Assembly: GCA_020634455.1 (NCBI GenBank)
Contig: JACKBQ010000001.1
Coordinates: forward strand, 1,240,001 to 1,304,000
Direction of reading: 5' to 3'
Origin: Ardenticatenaceae bacterium
Lineage (GTDB): Bacteria > Chloroflexota > Anaerolineae > Promineifilales > Promineifilaceae
Length of the DNA stretch: 64,000 bases
The notes beneath the pieces are model-generated. The model saw only the letters and a program-made list of their open reading frames with translations. It was not told the origin of the DNA and made no database searches. Positions 1 to 8,097 of this stretch are shown here, piece by piece; position 1 is the stretch's first letter, and every line of letters starts with the position of its first letter. The position numbers and the translations under genes were made by a program.

Positions 1-20
1 AAAGAATCCGCGGCTACGGG
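1..20. repeat. arm of dispersed palindromic repeat
   Basis: The first 20 bases match, with one mismatch, the right arm of the perfect hairpin at 46407-46458. The element lies just after the rhaM stop codon. The other arm, if present, is outside the window. It could serve as a 3'-end structure. Confidence 0.6.
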
Positions 21-27
21 GTTGGGA

Positions 28-351
28 CTAGTCGAGGTGGAACACTTCTTCGAGTTCCACCATCATCTTATCTGCATGACCGCCATCGGGTGATTCAAAG
101 TAGGGAGCCATGAACTGTTGCCATTTGGCGTTGATTGTTTCGCCAGCCATGCCATCGAGGGCGGCCTGAAAGCTGTCTGGCGTTTCAAAGTAGCCAAACA
201 GAGTGCCATCTTCGCGCATGAAGAGGGAGTAGTTATGCCAGCCGTGGCGACTGAGCGCTGTGAGCATTTCGGGCCAGACGGCCGTATGATGCTTCTTGTA
301 TTCGTCTATCATCTCTGGTTTTACTTTAAGCAAGAACCCGATTCGTTTCAT
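28..351 (-). CDS. rhaM: L-rhamnose mutarotase
   Basis: Predicted 107-residue protein that interconverts alpha and beta anomers of L-rhamnose in the cytoplasm before isomerisation. It shows the family's N-terminal pattern (MKRIGFLLKVKPEMIDEYKKHH), the HNYSLF segment with the conserved His, and the C-terminal 'EEVFHLD' ending; the length fits the usual ~104 residues. I chose the ATG at 351 because a GGAG stands just upstream and the homology begins there; a longer reading to 429 has no support. It is the last gene of the rhamnose operon, 10 bp after the GH78 gene, so it is probably translated from the same message. Confidence is high because both family pattern and context agree. Confidence 0.93.
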   Translation of the reverse strand: MKRIGFLLKVKPEMIDEYKKHHTAVWPEMLTALSRHGWHNYSLFMREDGTLFGYFETPDSFQAALDGMAGETINAKWQQFMAPYFESPDGGHADKMMVELEEVFHLD

Positions 352-361
352 TTTAACTCCA

Positions 362-2392
362 CTATTTATTGAAAATCTTGGCCAGATGGTAACGTGGGTG
401 GGCCGAAAAAGCGTGGCACTGCGACCCATCGGGAAAGTCTACGTTCCAGTTTTCCCAGGTGGTCGGATAACCTTGTTTTACCCAGCGGCCCCAGCGCAGT
501 TTGATGATGTCGAGGATGGCTGGGATACGGCCGTATTTCCCCAACCCCTCAAAAATATAATGATGCATAAACGGACTGGCCAGCACCATCTCCTCGTTCT
601 CGTGTTCGTCCCGCGCGTTCATTGAGCGGGCGATGATTGCGTCCAGCAGCACGTCGGCTTCGGCAGGCGTGGCAGTGCTGGTGAGCAGGGCCATCGCTGC
701 GCCGAGTTGGGAGTGGGTTGTGTGGGCGAGATCGTCATGGAAACGGCCGTTCCCCCAAAACCCTTCCCGACATTTTTCTTGCAGTTTACCCGCCGCCGCT
801 TGCCAAATAGTTGCCATCTCTGGCTCAAATTCGTTCGCCAATTCCGCCGCGATTTGCAGGGCCAAAACAACGTGCAGATTAAACACCAGATGCGGATCGC
901 TTTGCGCCGTGGCCGACCAATCAATGTAAAAACGGAGGCCCGGTGGATGCACCAGCAGGCCATCTTCATTTTGCAGCGCCAGAAGCGCGGCGAGCACCCG
1001 CTTGAGCGTCGGCCACAACTGCTGCACCAGCGCCGCGTCGCCCGATTGCTGCCAGTAAAGCGCCAGCAGCTCCACCCACATGGCGCTGTAGCGCGGGATG
1101 GTGTAGGCGTGTACCTCGGCGGGGGCGACGCTGGGCAAAATACCGTCGGAATAAATTCCCTGGGCAGTGTCGAAGAGGATGGTTTGTAACGGCCGTAAAT
1201 CATCCCCCATCGCGCTTAAACCCAACGCCTGCGGCAAGGCGTCACCCAGCCACTGCGAGCTTTCGCGCCAAACGCAGTCCACGAAAGTGTCTTGCAGGCA
1301 AGCGTGCAGCGTGTTGTCGCACAGCGCCACGATGCCGTCCAGTAGATCGTCGCCCATGTGCAGCGGTTTCGTCACGACGAGCGGATACTCAGCAATACGC
1401 ACGTGCGGCGTGAGCTCAACATTTTCATCTGCGCCAATCAGTTGGAAAAGTACAAATCGCCCGCCGCGCATGTTAAAAGGTTCGATGGTTTGCTCGCCGG
1501 GCCGCAGCGTAAAAAAGTCGGTCGGACGCATGCGGCAGTAGGTGGTTGGGTCCGCGATGACGAGTTCGCCAACGGCCGTTTTCTCCGCGTAGGTGATGGC
1601 CAACTGTTCCCCGCCACTGGCATTTTTAACCTCGGCCCAGCCCTGGCAGGTGTGCGCACGTCCCAAGTCAAATAACCAACTTTCCACCCTCACCCCAGCC
1701 CTCTCCCTCAAAGGGAGTGGGAGCCAATTCCCTCCCCTTCTCAGGGGGAGGGCCAGGATGGGGGTTCGCTCAACCAAATGCGGCGTGATGCGTTTTTGCA
1801 AACCAGACCAAATCGACCCGTTGGCCTCTGCAACCACGCGAGCGGGTGACCAGTGGCTGTCGTCGAAAACGGCCGTTTCCCATGCCATCACCTTGTTCAT
1901 GTCCCGCCGCTCTACGCCGCTGCCGTAAATGGAAATGCGCGGTACATCGCTGGCAAAGGAAAGATCACGTTCGGCGTGCCAACGGCCGTTTGTCACCAAA
2001 ACAACCTCGTCATCCACTAAAACCCAGGCCAGCAGACCCGCTGCCGCGCGATGCACCGCGCTAAAATGCGAATAACCCGGCTGGTACACCTGCACCGCCA
2101 GCATATTTTCGCCCACGATGAGCTGATCCGTGATGTCCAGCACGTCCATTTTTTGGGCGTGGGGCCAGCTGCGGGCGGGGCCACGGTTTTGGAAACGGCC
2201 GTTCACCCACAGCTTGTAGCGCGAATCGGCCGTAATCCACAAAATCACTTTGCTACCCCCGTCCCACTGCCAGCGGGGTGACCGGAAATTGAGGTACACC
2301 TCATGCAGATCAAAGGGATGGGGAGGGGCAATCCAGACGGCCGTTTCCGGCGGCTGAATCTGCAACGCGTCAGGCTGGGGCCAGGGTGCCAT
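362..2392 (-). CDS. GH78 alpha-L-rhamnosidase
   Basis: 676-residue glycoside hydrolase predicted to release terminal L-rhamnose from oligosaccharides or glycosides. The N-terminal half is a beta-sandwich with the WVNG segment typical of GH78. The (alpha/alpha)6 catalytic barrel contains DTFVDCVWRESSQWLGD, which fits the acidic catalytic region, and later Trp/His-rich segments. There is no signal peptide, so the enzyme should act on imported substrate in the cytoplasm. The start at 2392 overlaps the upstream URO-D gene by 23 bp, suggesting coupled translation. Residues about 208-236 are encoded by a G/C-biased repeat (1684-1770) that looks like an intergenic element captured in frame. Together with rhaM and the ABC transporter it makes a rhamnoside-use operon. 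Confidence 0.9.
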   Translation of the reverse strand: MAPWPQPDALQIQPPETAVWIAPPHPFDLHEVYLNFRSPRWQWDGGSKVILWITADSRYKLWVNGRFQNRGPARSWPHAQKMDVLDITDQLIVGENMLAVQVYQPGYSHFSAVHRAAAGLLAWVLVDDEVVLVTNGRWHAERDLSFASDVPRISIYGSGVERRDMNKVMAWETAVFDDSHWSPARVVAEANGSIWSGLQKRITPHLVERTPILALPLRRGGNWLPLPLRERAGVRVESWLFDLGRAHTCQGWAEVKNASGGEQLAITYAEKTAVGELVIADPTTYCRMRPTDFFTLRPGEQTIEPFNMRGGRFVLFQLIGADENVELTPHVRIAEYPLVVTKPLHMGDDLLDGIVALCDNTLHACLQDTFVDCVWRESSQWLGDALPQALGLSAMGDDLRPLQTILFDTAQGIYSDGILPSVAPAEVHAYTIPRYSAMWVELLALYWQQSGDAALVQQLWPTLKRVLAALLALQNEDGLLVHPPGLRFYIDWSATAQSDPHLVFNLHVVLALQIAAELANEFEPEMATIWQAAAGKLQEKCREGFWGNGRFHDDLAHTTHSQLGAAMALLTSTATPAEADVLLDAIIARSMNARDEHENEEMVLASPFMHHYIFEGLGKYGRIPAILDIIKLRWGRWVKQGYPTTWENWNVDFPDGSQCHAFSAHPRYHLAKIFNK
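1684..1770. repeat. repeat element captured in frame within GH78 gene
   Basis: The stretch holds two related blocks of the type CCCTCTCCCTCAAAGGGAG and CCCTCCCCTTCTCAGGGGGAG, each with inverted symmetry. Such low-complexity hairpin elements are normally intergenic. Here it adds about 29 residues rich in Leu, Pro and Arg between the two beta-rich parts of the rhamnosidase without breaking the frame. Confidence 0.6.
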
Positions 2393-3362
2393 ACTGCTTC
2401 GCCAGCTCGTTCACCACTTTATACGCGCCAATCAGCCGCTGTGGCGGGATGTCTGGCTGCACAAAGTGACCAGTGTTAAAAATAAAGCCGCCGCCCGGCG
2501 CGTAAATCGCAAATCGTTTACGGATGTACTCGGCCAGCACGTCGCCCTCGTAGGCCAGCAGCCCATCAATCACGTCCAGCGAGCCGTAGCAGACAAATTT
2601 GTCGCCGTAATTATTCTTGATGGTTTGCGGGTCCATGCCCGAACTTTCTTGCAGCGGATGCCAACTGTGGTAGCCAATCTCCACTAGGTCATCCAAAATT
2701 TGCATGATGTAGCCGTCGCTGTGCAGATTGACATAAAGTCCGATTGAACGGGCATACTGCACCACGCGCTTGGCGTACGGCTTAATCAACTTGCGCCACA
2801 TGCGCGGCGAAAAAAGCATCGTCTCGTTGCTGCCCCAGTCGTCGCTGAGGGTGACGATATCCACGTTGGCCGCTTTCAGGCTGTCCATCAGGCCGCACAG
2901 CCAGTCGGCGTAGCGGTCGAACCAGGCGGCCATCTTTTTTGGCTCGCCCGCCAGGTTCATCCAACAGTTTTCGATGCCGATGAGCTGGCTGGTGCCTTCC
3001 ACAATGCCCCACGTGTGGGTGATGATAGCCCGTTTGTCGTGGTGTTTTTCCACCGCCTGCCGCACGTTCAGCCCGGCAAAATCGTAGTTCCAATCGGTGT
3101 GAGACAGCCATTTCTCGTCACGCGGATCGCCTAAATCCACATATACCAGCTCAGACACATCAAATTTACGGCCGAATTGATTCGGATAGGGCACAAAGCC
3201 CACAAAAATATCAATGTTGAACTCGTCCAAAAACTGTTCCCGTGTGCCGTACGCGGCCTCCAACTTCTCCACGAACTGCTTCTGGTACAGCCAGCAGTCA
3301 ATCGGCGTGCGGTCGGTTGGTTGGCGTTCCAAAGTGGCAATGACCCGTTCTCGGCTGTTCAT
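2370..3362 (-). CDS. URO-D family protein (uroporphyrinogen decarboxylase-like)
   Basis: 330-residue protein of the uroporphyrinogen decarboxylase/MtaA superfamily. Seen: an N-terminal SRERVIATLERQPTDRTPI segment, a central 'DDWGSNETMLFSP' region, HSDG (possible metal or substrate site), and a C-terminal GGGFIFNTGH. These fit the large group of catabolic-locus URO-D paralogues rather than haem HemE. Its place between the DUF4037 gene and the rhamnosidase suggests a role linked to sugar use, but the reaction is unknown. The start has AAGGAG at ideal spacing. Family call is firm, function is not. Confidence 0.85.
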   Translation of the reverse strand: MNSRERVIATLERQPTDRTPIDCWLYQKQFVEKLEAAYGTREQFLDEFNIDIFVGFVPYPNQFGRKFDVSELVYVDLGDPRDEKWLSHTDWNYDFAGLNVRQAVEKHHDKRAIITHTWGIVEGTSQLIGIENCWMNLAGEPKKMAAWFDRYADWLCGLMDSLKAANVDIVTLSDDWGSNETMLFSPRMWRKLIKPYAKRVVQYARSIGLYVNLHSDGYIMQILDDLVEIGYHSWHPLQESSGMDPQTIKNNYGDKFVCYGSLDVIDGLLAYEGDVLAEYIRKRFAIYAPGGGFIFNTGHFVQPDIPPQRLIGAYKVVNELAKQYGTLAPA

Positions 3363-3372
3363 TCGTTCTCCT

Positions 3373-3480
3373 TGATCGGTAATCCGTTATCGGTGGTCGG
3401 TAATGTCGCTGTGCGACCGCTTTGCGTACGGTTTACTGTTTACGGATAACCGATTACTGATTACCGTTCACCATTTACCG
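3373..3480. repeat. GGTAATCGG-type intergenic repeat
   Basis: Runs of GGTAAT/CGGTTATCGGTGGTCGG on one side and the complementary GATTACCG/TTTACGG on the other can fold into a long imperfect hairpin. The element fills the gap between two co-directional genes and encodes the last codons and stop of the DUF4037 gene. Confidence 0.75.
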
Positions 3481-4522
3481 GCTTCAACTGCAACGCCTCA
3501 TCCCACGCCGCCATATCCACGCCGTCCACAAACTGGCTGTGGAACGATTCCCAATGCACCTGCTCCCAGACGGGAATGACGGGCTTGAGGTCGTCGGGCA
3601 GCTTTTTGATCAGCTCGGCGTAGGCGTGTTCAAGCAGGCGGTAGCCAGAGGTGGGTGAGACGGCAAATTTGGGGTGTGGCTCGATGACGCCATCGGCGAC
3701 CATGAAATGGTCGAGCACGTCGCTCATGTCATTCAAAAGCTCCAGCTTGCGCTCCCACGGGGTGCTGAGTTCCACCGCCTCATCCACCAGCGGTTTGAGC
3801 GGCGCGGCCAGGTGCGGCAATGTGGCAAAATGGGCCATGATCCATTTGTCGTACGGGTAATAGGTACGCTCCAGCATAAACGCCAGCTGGATAGCCCACT
3901 TCACGGCGCGGCTGAAGGTGATGTTGGCGTAGTATGGATTGTCGCGCAGGATGGCCCGCTTGAGGGCGTAGCTGCCCATGCCGGAAAAGTAGCGGCACCA
4001 GTGGGCGATGCGGCGCAGGCGCACCGGTTCTGGATAATATTGCTGGAGGGTTTGGCGAACGGCCGTAAATTCCCCGCTCTCATCATGCCACACCTCGCCG
4101 TTGATGACGTGCGTGATGTCCTCTTCCGGCACGTGCAGCCATTCGATGTGGTTTTGCGGCGCGCGCGTCAGGCCGATGGTGCGCTGCAAAAAGCCGGGCA
4201 GCGTGTCTAGCGCCAGTCCCGCTCCGGCCAAGTGCGCGGCGTAGAGCGAATGGCCACGATAGCTCTCTGGTAGGTTGGCGCTGACGGTTTGCATGATTTG
4301 CTGCTGCTGAACGGCCGTTACCGATCCCGGCAGCAGCGCATCAATTCGCACCCCCCAATGATGATCCCGTGAATAGTCGTCGTCCAGCCCCAGCGCTTCC
4401 GAGCCGTAGCCAAAGAGACCGAAAGCGGTAACGGCCGTAATCTCCGGGAAATGCTCCGCCAAAATTGGCTGCACCACTTCCCCAAAAAACGCCCGGCTGG
4501 TGTCAATGATTGATTCGCTCAT
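3461..4522 (-). CDS. DUF4037 domain protein, nucleotidyltransferase-like
   Basis: 353-residue protein. The N-terminal part has FGYGSEALGLDDDYSRDHHWG, the DUF4037 signature that resembles the G-S...D-x-D site of nucleotidyltransferases. A helical C-terminal half follows. DUF4037 proteins are biochemically uncharacterised as far as I know. Placement after the sugar-binding protein and before the URO-D gene puts it inside the rhamnose operon, so it may respond to or modify a sugar product; this is inference only. No Shine-Dalgarno sequence is visible before the ATG. The last codons (PVNGER and stop) lie within the downstream repeat. Confidence 0.8.
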   Translation of the reverse strand: MSESIIDTSRAFFGEVVQPILAEHFPEITAVTAFGLFGYGSEALGLDDDYSRDHHWGVRIDALLPGSVTAVQQQQIMQTVSANLPESYRGHSLYAAHLAGAGLALDTLPGFLQRTIGLTRAPQNHIEWLHVPEEDITHVINGEVWHDESGEFTAVRQTLQQYYPEPVRLRRIAHWCRYFSGMGSYALKRAILRDNPYYANITFSRAVKWAIQLAFMLERTYYPYDKWIMAHFATLPHLAAPLKPLVDEAVELSTPWERKLELLNDMSDVLDHFMVADGVIEPHPKFAVSPTSGYRLLEHAYAELIKKLPDDLKPVIPVWEQVHWESFHSQFVDGVDMAAWDEALQLKPVNGER

Positions 4523-4571
4523 GTTGAATTACATTTAGTGCAATGTTTCAAGCATAGCTTAATTTTTCATT

Positions 4572-4639
4572 TGTCATTCCCGTGAAAACGGGAATCCACC
4601 GTGTGTCAAATATGGATTCCCGCCTGCGCGGGAATGACA
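4572..4639. repeat. 27-bp inverted repeat, TGTCATTCCCG type
   Basis: Arms 4572-4598 and 4613-4639 are imperfect inverted copies. Each arm is itself a small hairpin of the form ATTCCCG-N-CGGGAAT. This resembles REP/MITE-like elements found between genes in many bacteria. It separates the binding-protein gene from the rest of the rhamnose operon, where it could stabilise or end the abundant upstream transcript. Confidence 0.8.
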
Positions 4640-4659
4640 GCTATGTGAAATTTTGCTAA

Positions 4660-4727
4660 CAGAGTAATCAGTATCCAGTCCGAAAACTGAATACTGATTA
4701 CTGACTCACTGTTTACTGACTACTGTG
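4660..4727. repeat. ACTGATTACTGACT-type intergenic repeat
   Basis: Alternating AGTAATCAGTAT/CTGAATACTGATTACTG units form an imperfect dyad directly after the binding-protein gene and overlap its stop codon (CAG TAG). Confidence 0.7.
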
Positions 4728-6891
4728 ACGCAGCCTCAACATTCGTCTCGTTGTACACCGTAAACGGCCCCATTAAAACGCGCAAACCAGCGTCACGGGT
4801 GGGGTCTTGTTCGATGGTGTAGGTGCCCATGCGACCGGCTTCAAAGGTAACGCCAGGCGCGGCTTCCATCTGCCCGGTGGCAATGAGGTAGGTGGTGTAG
4901 TAGGTCAGGTAACCCAGGTCCACGAAGCTCCACAGCGCAAACTCAGGGGCACAGCCGTTCAGGGTAAAGCTCACCATTTCGGCGGGCAAACCCAAACCGC
5001 TGACTTTCACATCATCGCACAGCCCTTCATCTTGCATCGCTTTGGCCGCAGCAGCGATACCCACCGTCGTCGGAGCCATGATCAGCTTCAGGTCGGGGTA
5101 TTGGTCTACCAGCGCCAACGCCTGGTTGTAGCTTTCTTCGGATTCGTCGTTGCCGTAGACGGTGTCTACCAGTTCCAGGCTGGCGTAGGTGCTGTCATTG
5201 GCCAGCACTTCTTCCATCGCCGCAATCCAGGCGTTCTGGTTGGCGGCGTCTGGGCTGGCGGAGAGGATGGCAAACTGGCCGCCCTCGTCGCCCATGATGC
5301 TGAGGGCCATGTCGGCCATCACCTTACCAGTTTCATCAAAGTCCACCTGGGCGATGAACACCTGCTCGCCCTCGGCAGAGGGGATGGGGGAGTCCCAGGT
5401 GACAACGGTCAAACCAGCGTCAACGGCCGCTTGCGCGGCTGGGGCGATCTGGTCACCTGCATTGTTGGAGATCATCACCGCATCCACACCCTGAGTGGCC
5501 GCGTTGGTCATGATTTCAATCTGACCCTGCACGCTGTTTTCTGGGGTGGGACCGGTGAATTCGAGGGTTCCCGTCGCGCCCAGTTCGGCGGCGGCTTCTT
5601 GTGCGCCCGTGTTGGCCTGGTCAAACACCAGGATGCCAAGGAATTTGGGCAGGAAGATGCCGTTCAACTGCTGACCCGGCTCGGCGACGATAACGCCACC
5701 TTCGCTGCTGGTTTCTTCACTCTCCAGCGGAGCAACCACTTCACCACCCGCGGCGGCTTCCACGTTGGAGGCGTCGTAGACGGTGAACGGACCCATCAAA
5801 ACGCGCAGACCGGCGTCACGGGTGGGGTCTTTTTCGATGGTGTAGGTGCCCATACGGCCAGCCTCAAACGTCTGGCCTTCTTCAGCGGTGATGTTGCCGA
5901 CGGCCAGGTTGTAGGTGAGGTGGTAGGTCAGGTAACCCAGGTCCACAAAGCTCCACAGGGCAAATTGCGGGGCACAGCCGTTGAGGGTGAAGCTGGCCAT
6001 TTCGGCGGGCAAGCCCAAGCCGCTGACCTTCACATCGTCGCACAGACCTTCATCCTGCATCGCTTTGGCGGCGGCGGCAATACCCACGGTGGTGGGGGCC
6101 ATGATCAGCTCCAGGTCGGGGTATTGGTCTACGAGGGCGAGTGCCTGGTTGTAGCTTTCTTCGGATTCGTCGTTGCCGTAGACGGTGTCTACCAGTTCCA
6201 GATTAGCGTAGGTGCTGTCGTTGGCCAGCACTTCTTCCATGGAAGCGATCCAGGCGTTTTGGTTGGCGGCGTCCGGGCTGGCGGAAAGGATGGCAAACTG
6301 GCCACCGTCGTCGCCCATGAGGCTGAGGGCCATGTCGGCCATCACTTTACCGGTTTCGTCAAAGTCTACCTGGGCCACAAACACCTGCTCGCCTTCGGCG
6401 GAGGGGATGGGGGAGTCCCAGGTGACGACGGTCAGGCCAGCGTCGAGGGCGGCTTGGGCAGCGGGGGCAATCTGGTCACCGGCGTTGTTGGAGAGCATGA
6501 TCGCTTCGGCACCTTGCGTGACGGCGTTGGTGACGATTTCAATCTGGCCCTGGACGCTGTTTTCCGGGGTGGGGCCGGTGAATTGCAGGCCGCTGGCGGT
6601 GCCGAGCTCGTTGGCTGCTTCCATCGCGCCTTCGTTGGCCTGGTCGAATACCAGGATGCCCAGGAATTTGGGCAGCAGGATGGCGTTGAATTCGCCGTCG
6701 GCCATAACCCCGTCAGCCATTTCTTCGCCAGAATCAGCCGTTTCTTCACCACTATCAGCGGGCGTATCGGCCGTGTCTTCGGGTTCGGTAGCTGTATCTT
6801 CTGCGGGGGTTTCTTCCGCGCCAGATGAACAGGCCACCACAAAGAGCGAAACTACCAATAACAATATTAACCATTTGCTTATTGCCTTCAT
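4720..6891 (-). CDS. sugar ABC transporter substrate-binding lipoprotein with two tandem binding domains
   Basis: 723-residue lipoprotein predicted to capture a sugar, most likely rhamnose, for the adjacent ABC permeases. A signal peptide ends in the lipobox VVAC followed by an acidic Thr/Glu-rich linker. Two Peripla_BP_4/RhaS-type domains follow, starting near residues 68 and 409, each opening with LPKFLGILVFDQAN. The copies are nearly identical; matching DNA lies 1023 bp apart (341 codons). Normal family members have one domain of about 330-350 residues. A perfect AGGAGG precedes the ATG. The two domains could form a high-capacity or double-site receptor. ACGGCCGT is absent from the whole gene, unlike its neighbours. 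Confidence 0.9.
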   Translation of the reverse strand: MKAISKWLILLLVVSLFVVACSSGAEETPAEDTATEPEDTADTPADSGEETADSGEEMADGVMADGEFNAILLPKFLGILVFDQANEGAMEAANELGTASGLQFTGPTPENSVQGQIEIVTNAVTQGAEAIMLSNNAGDQIAPAAQAALDAGLTVVTWDSPIPSAEGEQVFVAQVDFDETGKVMADMALSLMGDDGGQFAILSASPDAANQNAWIASMEEVLANDSTYANLELVDTVYGNDESEESYNQALALVDQYPDLELIMAPTTVGIAAAAKAMQDEGLCDDVKVSGLGLPAEMASFTLNGCAPQFALWSFVDLGYLTYHLTYNLAVGNITAEEGQTFEAGRMGTYTIEKDPTRDAGLRVLMGPFTVYDASNVEAAAGGEVVAPLESEETSSEGGVIVAEPGQQLNGIFLPKFLGILVFDQANTGAQEAAAELGATGTLEFTGPTPENSVQGQIEIMTNAATQGVDAVMISNNAGDQIAPAAQAAVDAGLTVVTWDSPIPSAEGEQVFIAQVDFDETGKVMADMALSIMGDEGGQFAILSASPDAANQNAWIAAMEEVLANDSTYASLELVDTVYGNDESEESYNQALALVDQYPDLKLIMAPTTVGIAAAAKAMQDEGLCDDVKVSGLGLPAEMVSFTLNGCAPEFALWSFVDLGYLTYYTTYLIATGQMEAAPGVTFEAGRMGTYTIEQDPTRDAGLRVLMGPFTVYNETNVEAASQ

Positions 6892-6976
6892 TTTCGTTCC
6901 TCCTAAGAACTAAAGGGTAATAATGAGAATGCTGCATTTCGGCGTTGATTGGGAATTGGCAGCAGTTCAGACGATG

Positions 6977-7049
6977 TTTTTTGCCACAGAGGGCACAGAG
7001 GGTTTAGAGGTTTTTCTCTTTTTCCTCTGTGTTCTCTGTGGCTATTTTT
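6977..7049. repeat. GCCACAGAGGGCACAGAGG inverted repeat
   Basis: 6983-7001 pairs with 7024-7042 (CCTCTGTGTTCTCTGTGGC) to give a long hairpin with a pyrimidine-rich loop. It lies between a permease gene and the binding-protein gene. The same family recurs near 38349, 39343, 40472 and 59469. Confidence 0.75.
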
Positions 7050-8022
7050 AATCAGATACTTTTAACGGCCGTCCCCGATTCCACCGTGCCTGGGCTGCCT
7101 GTAGCCAGTTGGGCAGCAGGACGGAGAGAATGAGCAGCAGGCCAATGACGCCGGTTTGGGTGTTGCCGGGAATGTTGACCAGTGAGAGTCCGTTGCGGAT
7201 GTTGAGGATGATGAGGATGGAGAGCACCACGCCCGTGAGGGTACCGGAGCCGCCAAAAATGGAGACGCCGCCAAGCAGCACCATTGTGATGATGTCGAGT
7301 TCAAAGCCAACGGCCGTACTGCCCCGCACTGCCCCCAATCTAGCCGCAATCAGGATGCCAGCCAGGGCGGAGACAACGCCGGAGATGATGAACAGACTCA
7401 TTTTGACGCGCCGGACGTTGACGCCAGAGTAGCGTGCTACGTCGGCACTGTTGCCGATGACGTAAATGGTACGGCCGTATGCCGACCGTTGAATCAACAC
7501 CCACACAATCACAATGCCCACAAAAAAGAGCAGCAGCGCAAACGGAAATGGCCCGATCAGCCCTTGCTGCCCCATCGCCTCAAACCAGGCGGGAAAATTG
7601 CCAATCGACTCGTCTTCGATCAAAATGCTGGCCACGCCGCGATAGCCAATCAGCCCGGCCAGAGTGACAACCAGCGAGGGCAGCCCCACGTAAGCAACCC
7701 AAAAGCCGTTGAACGCGCCAGCCAGTGCGCCCACCAGCAGGCTGGCAACAATGGCCAACCAGAATGGCTGCCCCAGATTGTGCAGGTACGCCAACAGCCC
7801 GGCCGACAGCCCCATCACCGAGGCCACCGACAAATCAATCTCCGCGTTGATGATGATGAGCGTCATCGCCAGGGCCACGACGATTTTTTCGATGGAGAGC
7901 TGGAAAAGGTTGATCTGATTGTTCAGCCCCAGGTAAAACGGCGACAGGCTGACGTTGATCAACACCACCACCATGAGAATGAAGAGCAAGAGTGCTTCCC
8001 AGCTTAACAATTTGCGAGTCAT
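7048..8022 (-). CDS. sugar ABC transporter permease (RhaQ-like)
   Basis: 324-residue inner-membrane permease of the AraH/RbsC (BPD_transp_2) family with about 8-10 hydrophobic segments. The family signature NAEIDLSVASVMGLSAG lies near residue 60, and GGVSIFGGSGTLTGV, the conserved cytoplasmic loop, near residue 255. It should pair with the second permease at 8098-9147 to form the membrane channel, driven by the ATPase at 9144-10634. The start has AGGAA upstream. Two different permeases, as here, are typical of RhaPQ and LsrCD systems; the rhamnosidase and mutarotase downstream favour rhamnose. Confidence 0.88.
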   Translation of the reverse strand: MTRKLLSWEALLLFILMVVVLINVSLSPFYLGLNNQINLFQLSIEKIVVALAMTLIIINAEIDLSVASVMGLSAGLLAYLHNLGQPFWLAIVASLLVGALAGAFNGFWVAYVGLPSLVVTLAGLIGYRGVASILIEDESIGNFPAWFEAMGQQGLIGPFPFALLLFFVGIVIVWVLIQRSAYGRTIYVIGNSADVARYSGVNVRRVKMSLFIISGVVSALAGILIAARLGAVRGSTAVGFELDIITMVLLGGVSIFGGSGTLTGVVLSILIILNIRNGLSLVNIPGNTQTGVIGLLLILSVLLPNWLQAAQARWNRGRPLKVSD

Positions 8023-8045
8023 CGAATATTCCTACGGAATGTGAT

Positions 8046-8095
8046 TGGTAATTAGGTAATTGAGTAATTACCCAGTTACCAATTACTCAATTACT
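8046..8095. repeat. GGTAATTGAGTAATTAC-type inverted repeat
   Basis: GGTAATTAGGTAATTGAGTAATTAC is followed by GTTACCAATTACTCAATTAC, giving an imperfect hairpin. It sits a few bases after the stop of the permease gene at 8098. Confidence 0.7.
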
Positions 8096-8097
8096 TC

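Noticed and set aside
3373..3480. Short direct units considered as a CRISPR array
   Set aside because: Units are degenerate, spacers are absent, and inverted symmetry dominates. No cas genes are in the window.
4572..4639. Inverted repeat considered as ends of an insertion sequence
   Set aside because: No transposase lies between or near the arms, and the loop is only 14 bp. It is better described as a REP/MITE-like hairpin.
4807..6828. 673-codon open frame on the plus strand opposite the binding-protein gene
   Set aside because: It mirrors the duplicated gene on the other strand, has Gly/Val/His-rich nonsense composition and no family match; it is a shadow of biased codon use.
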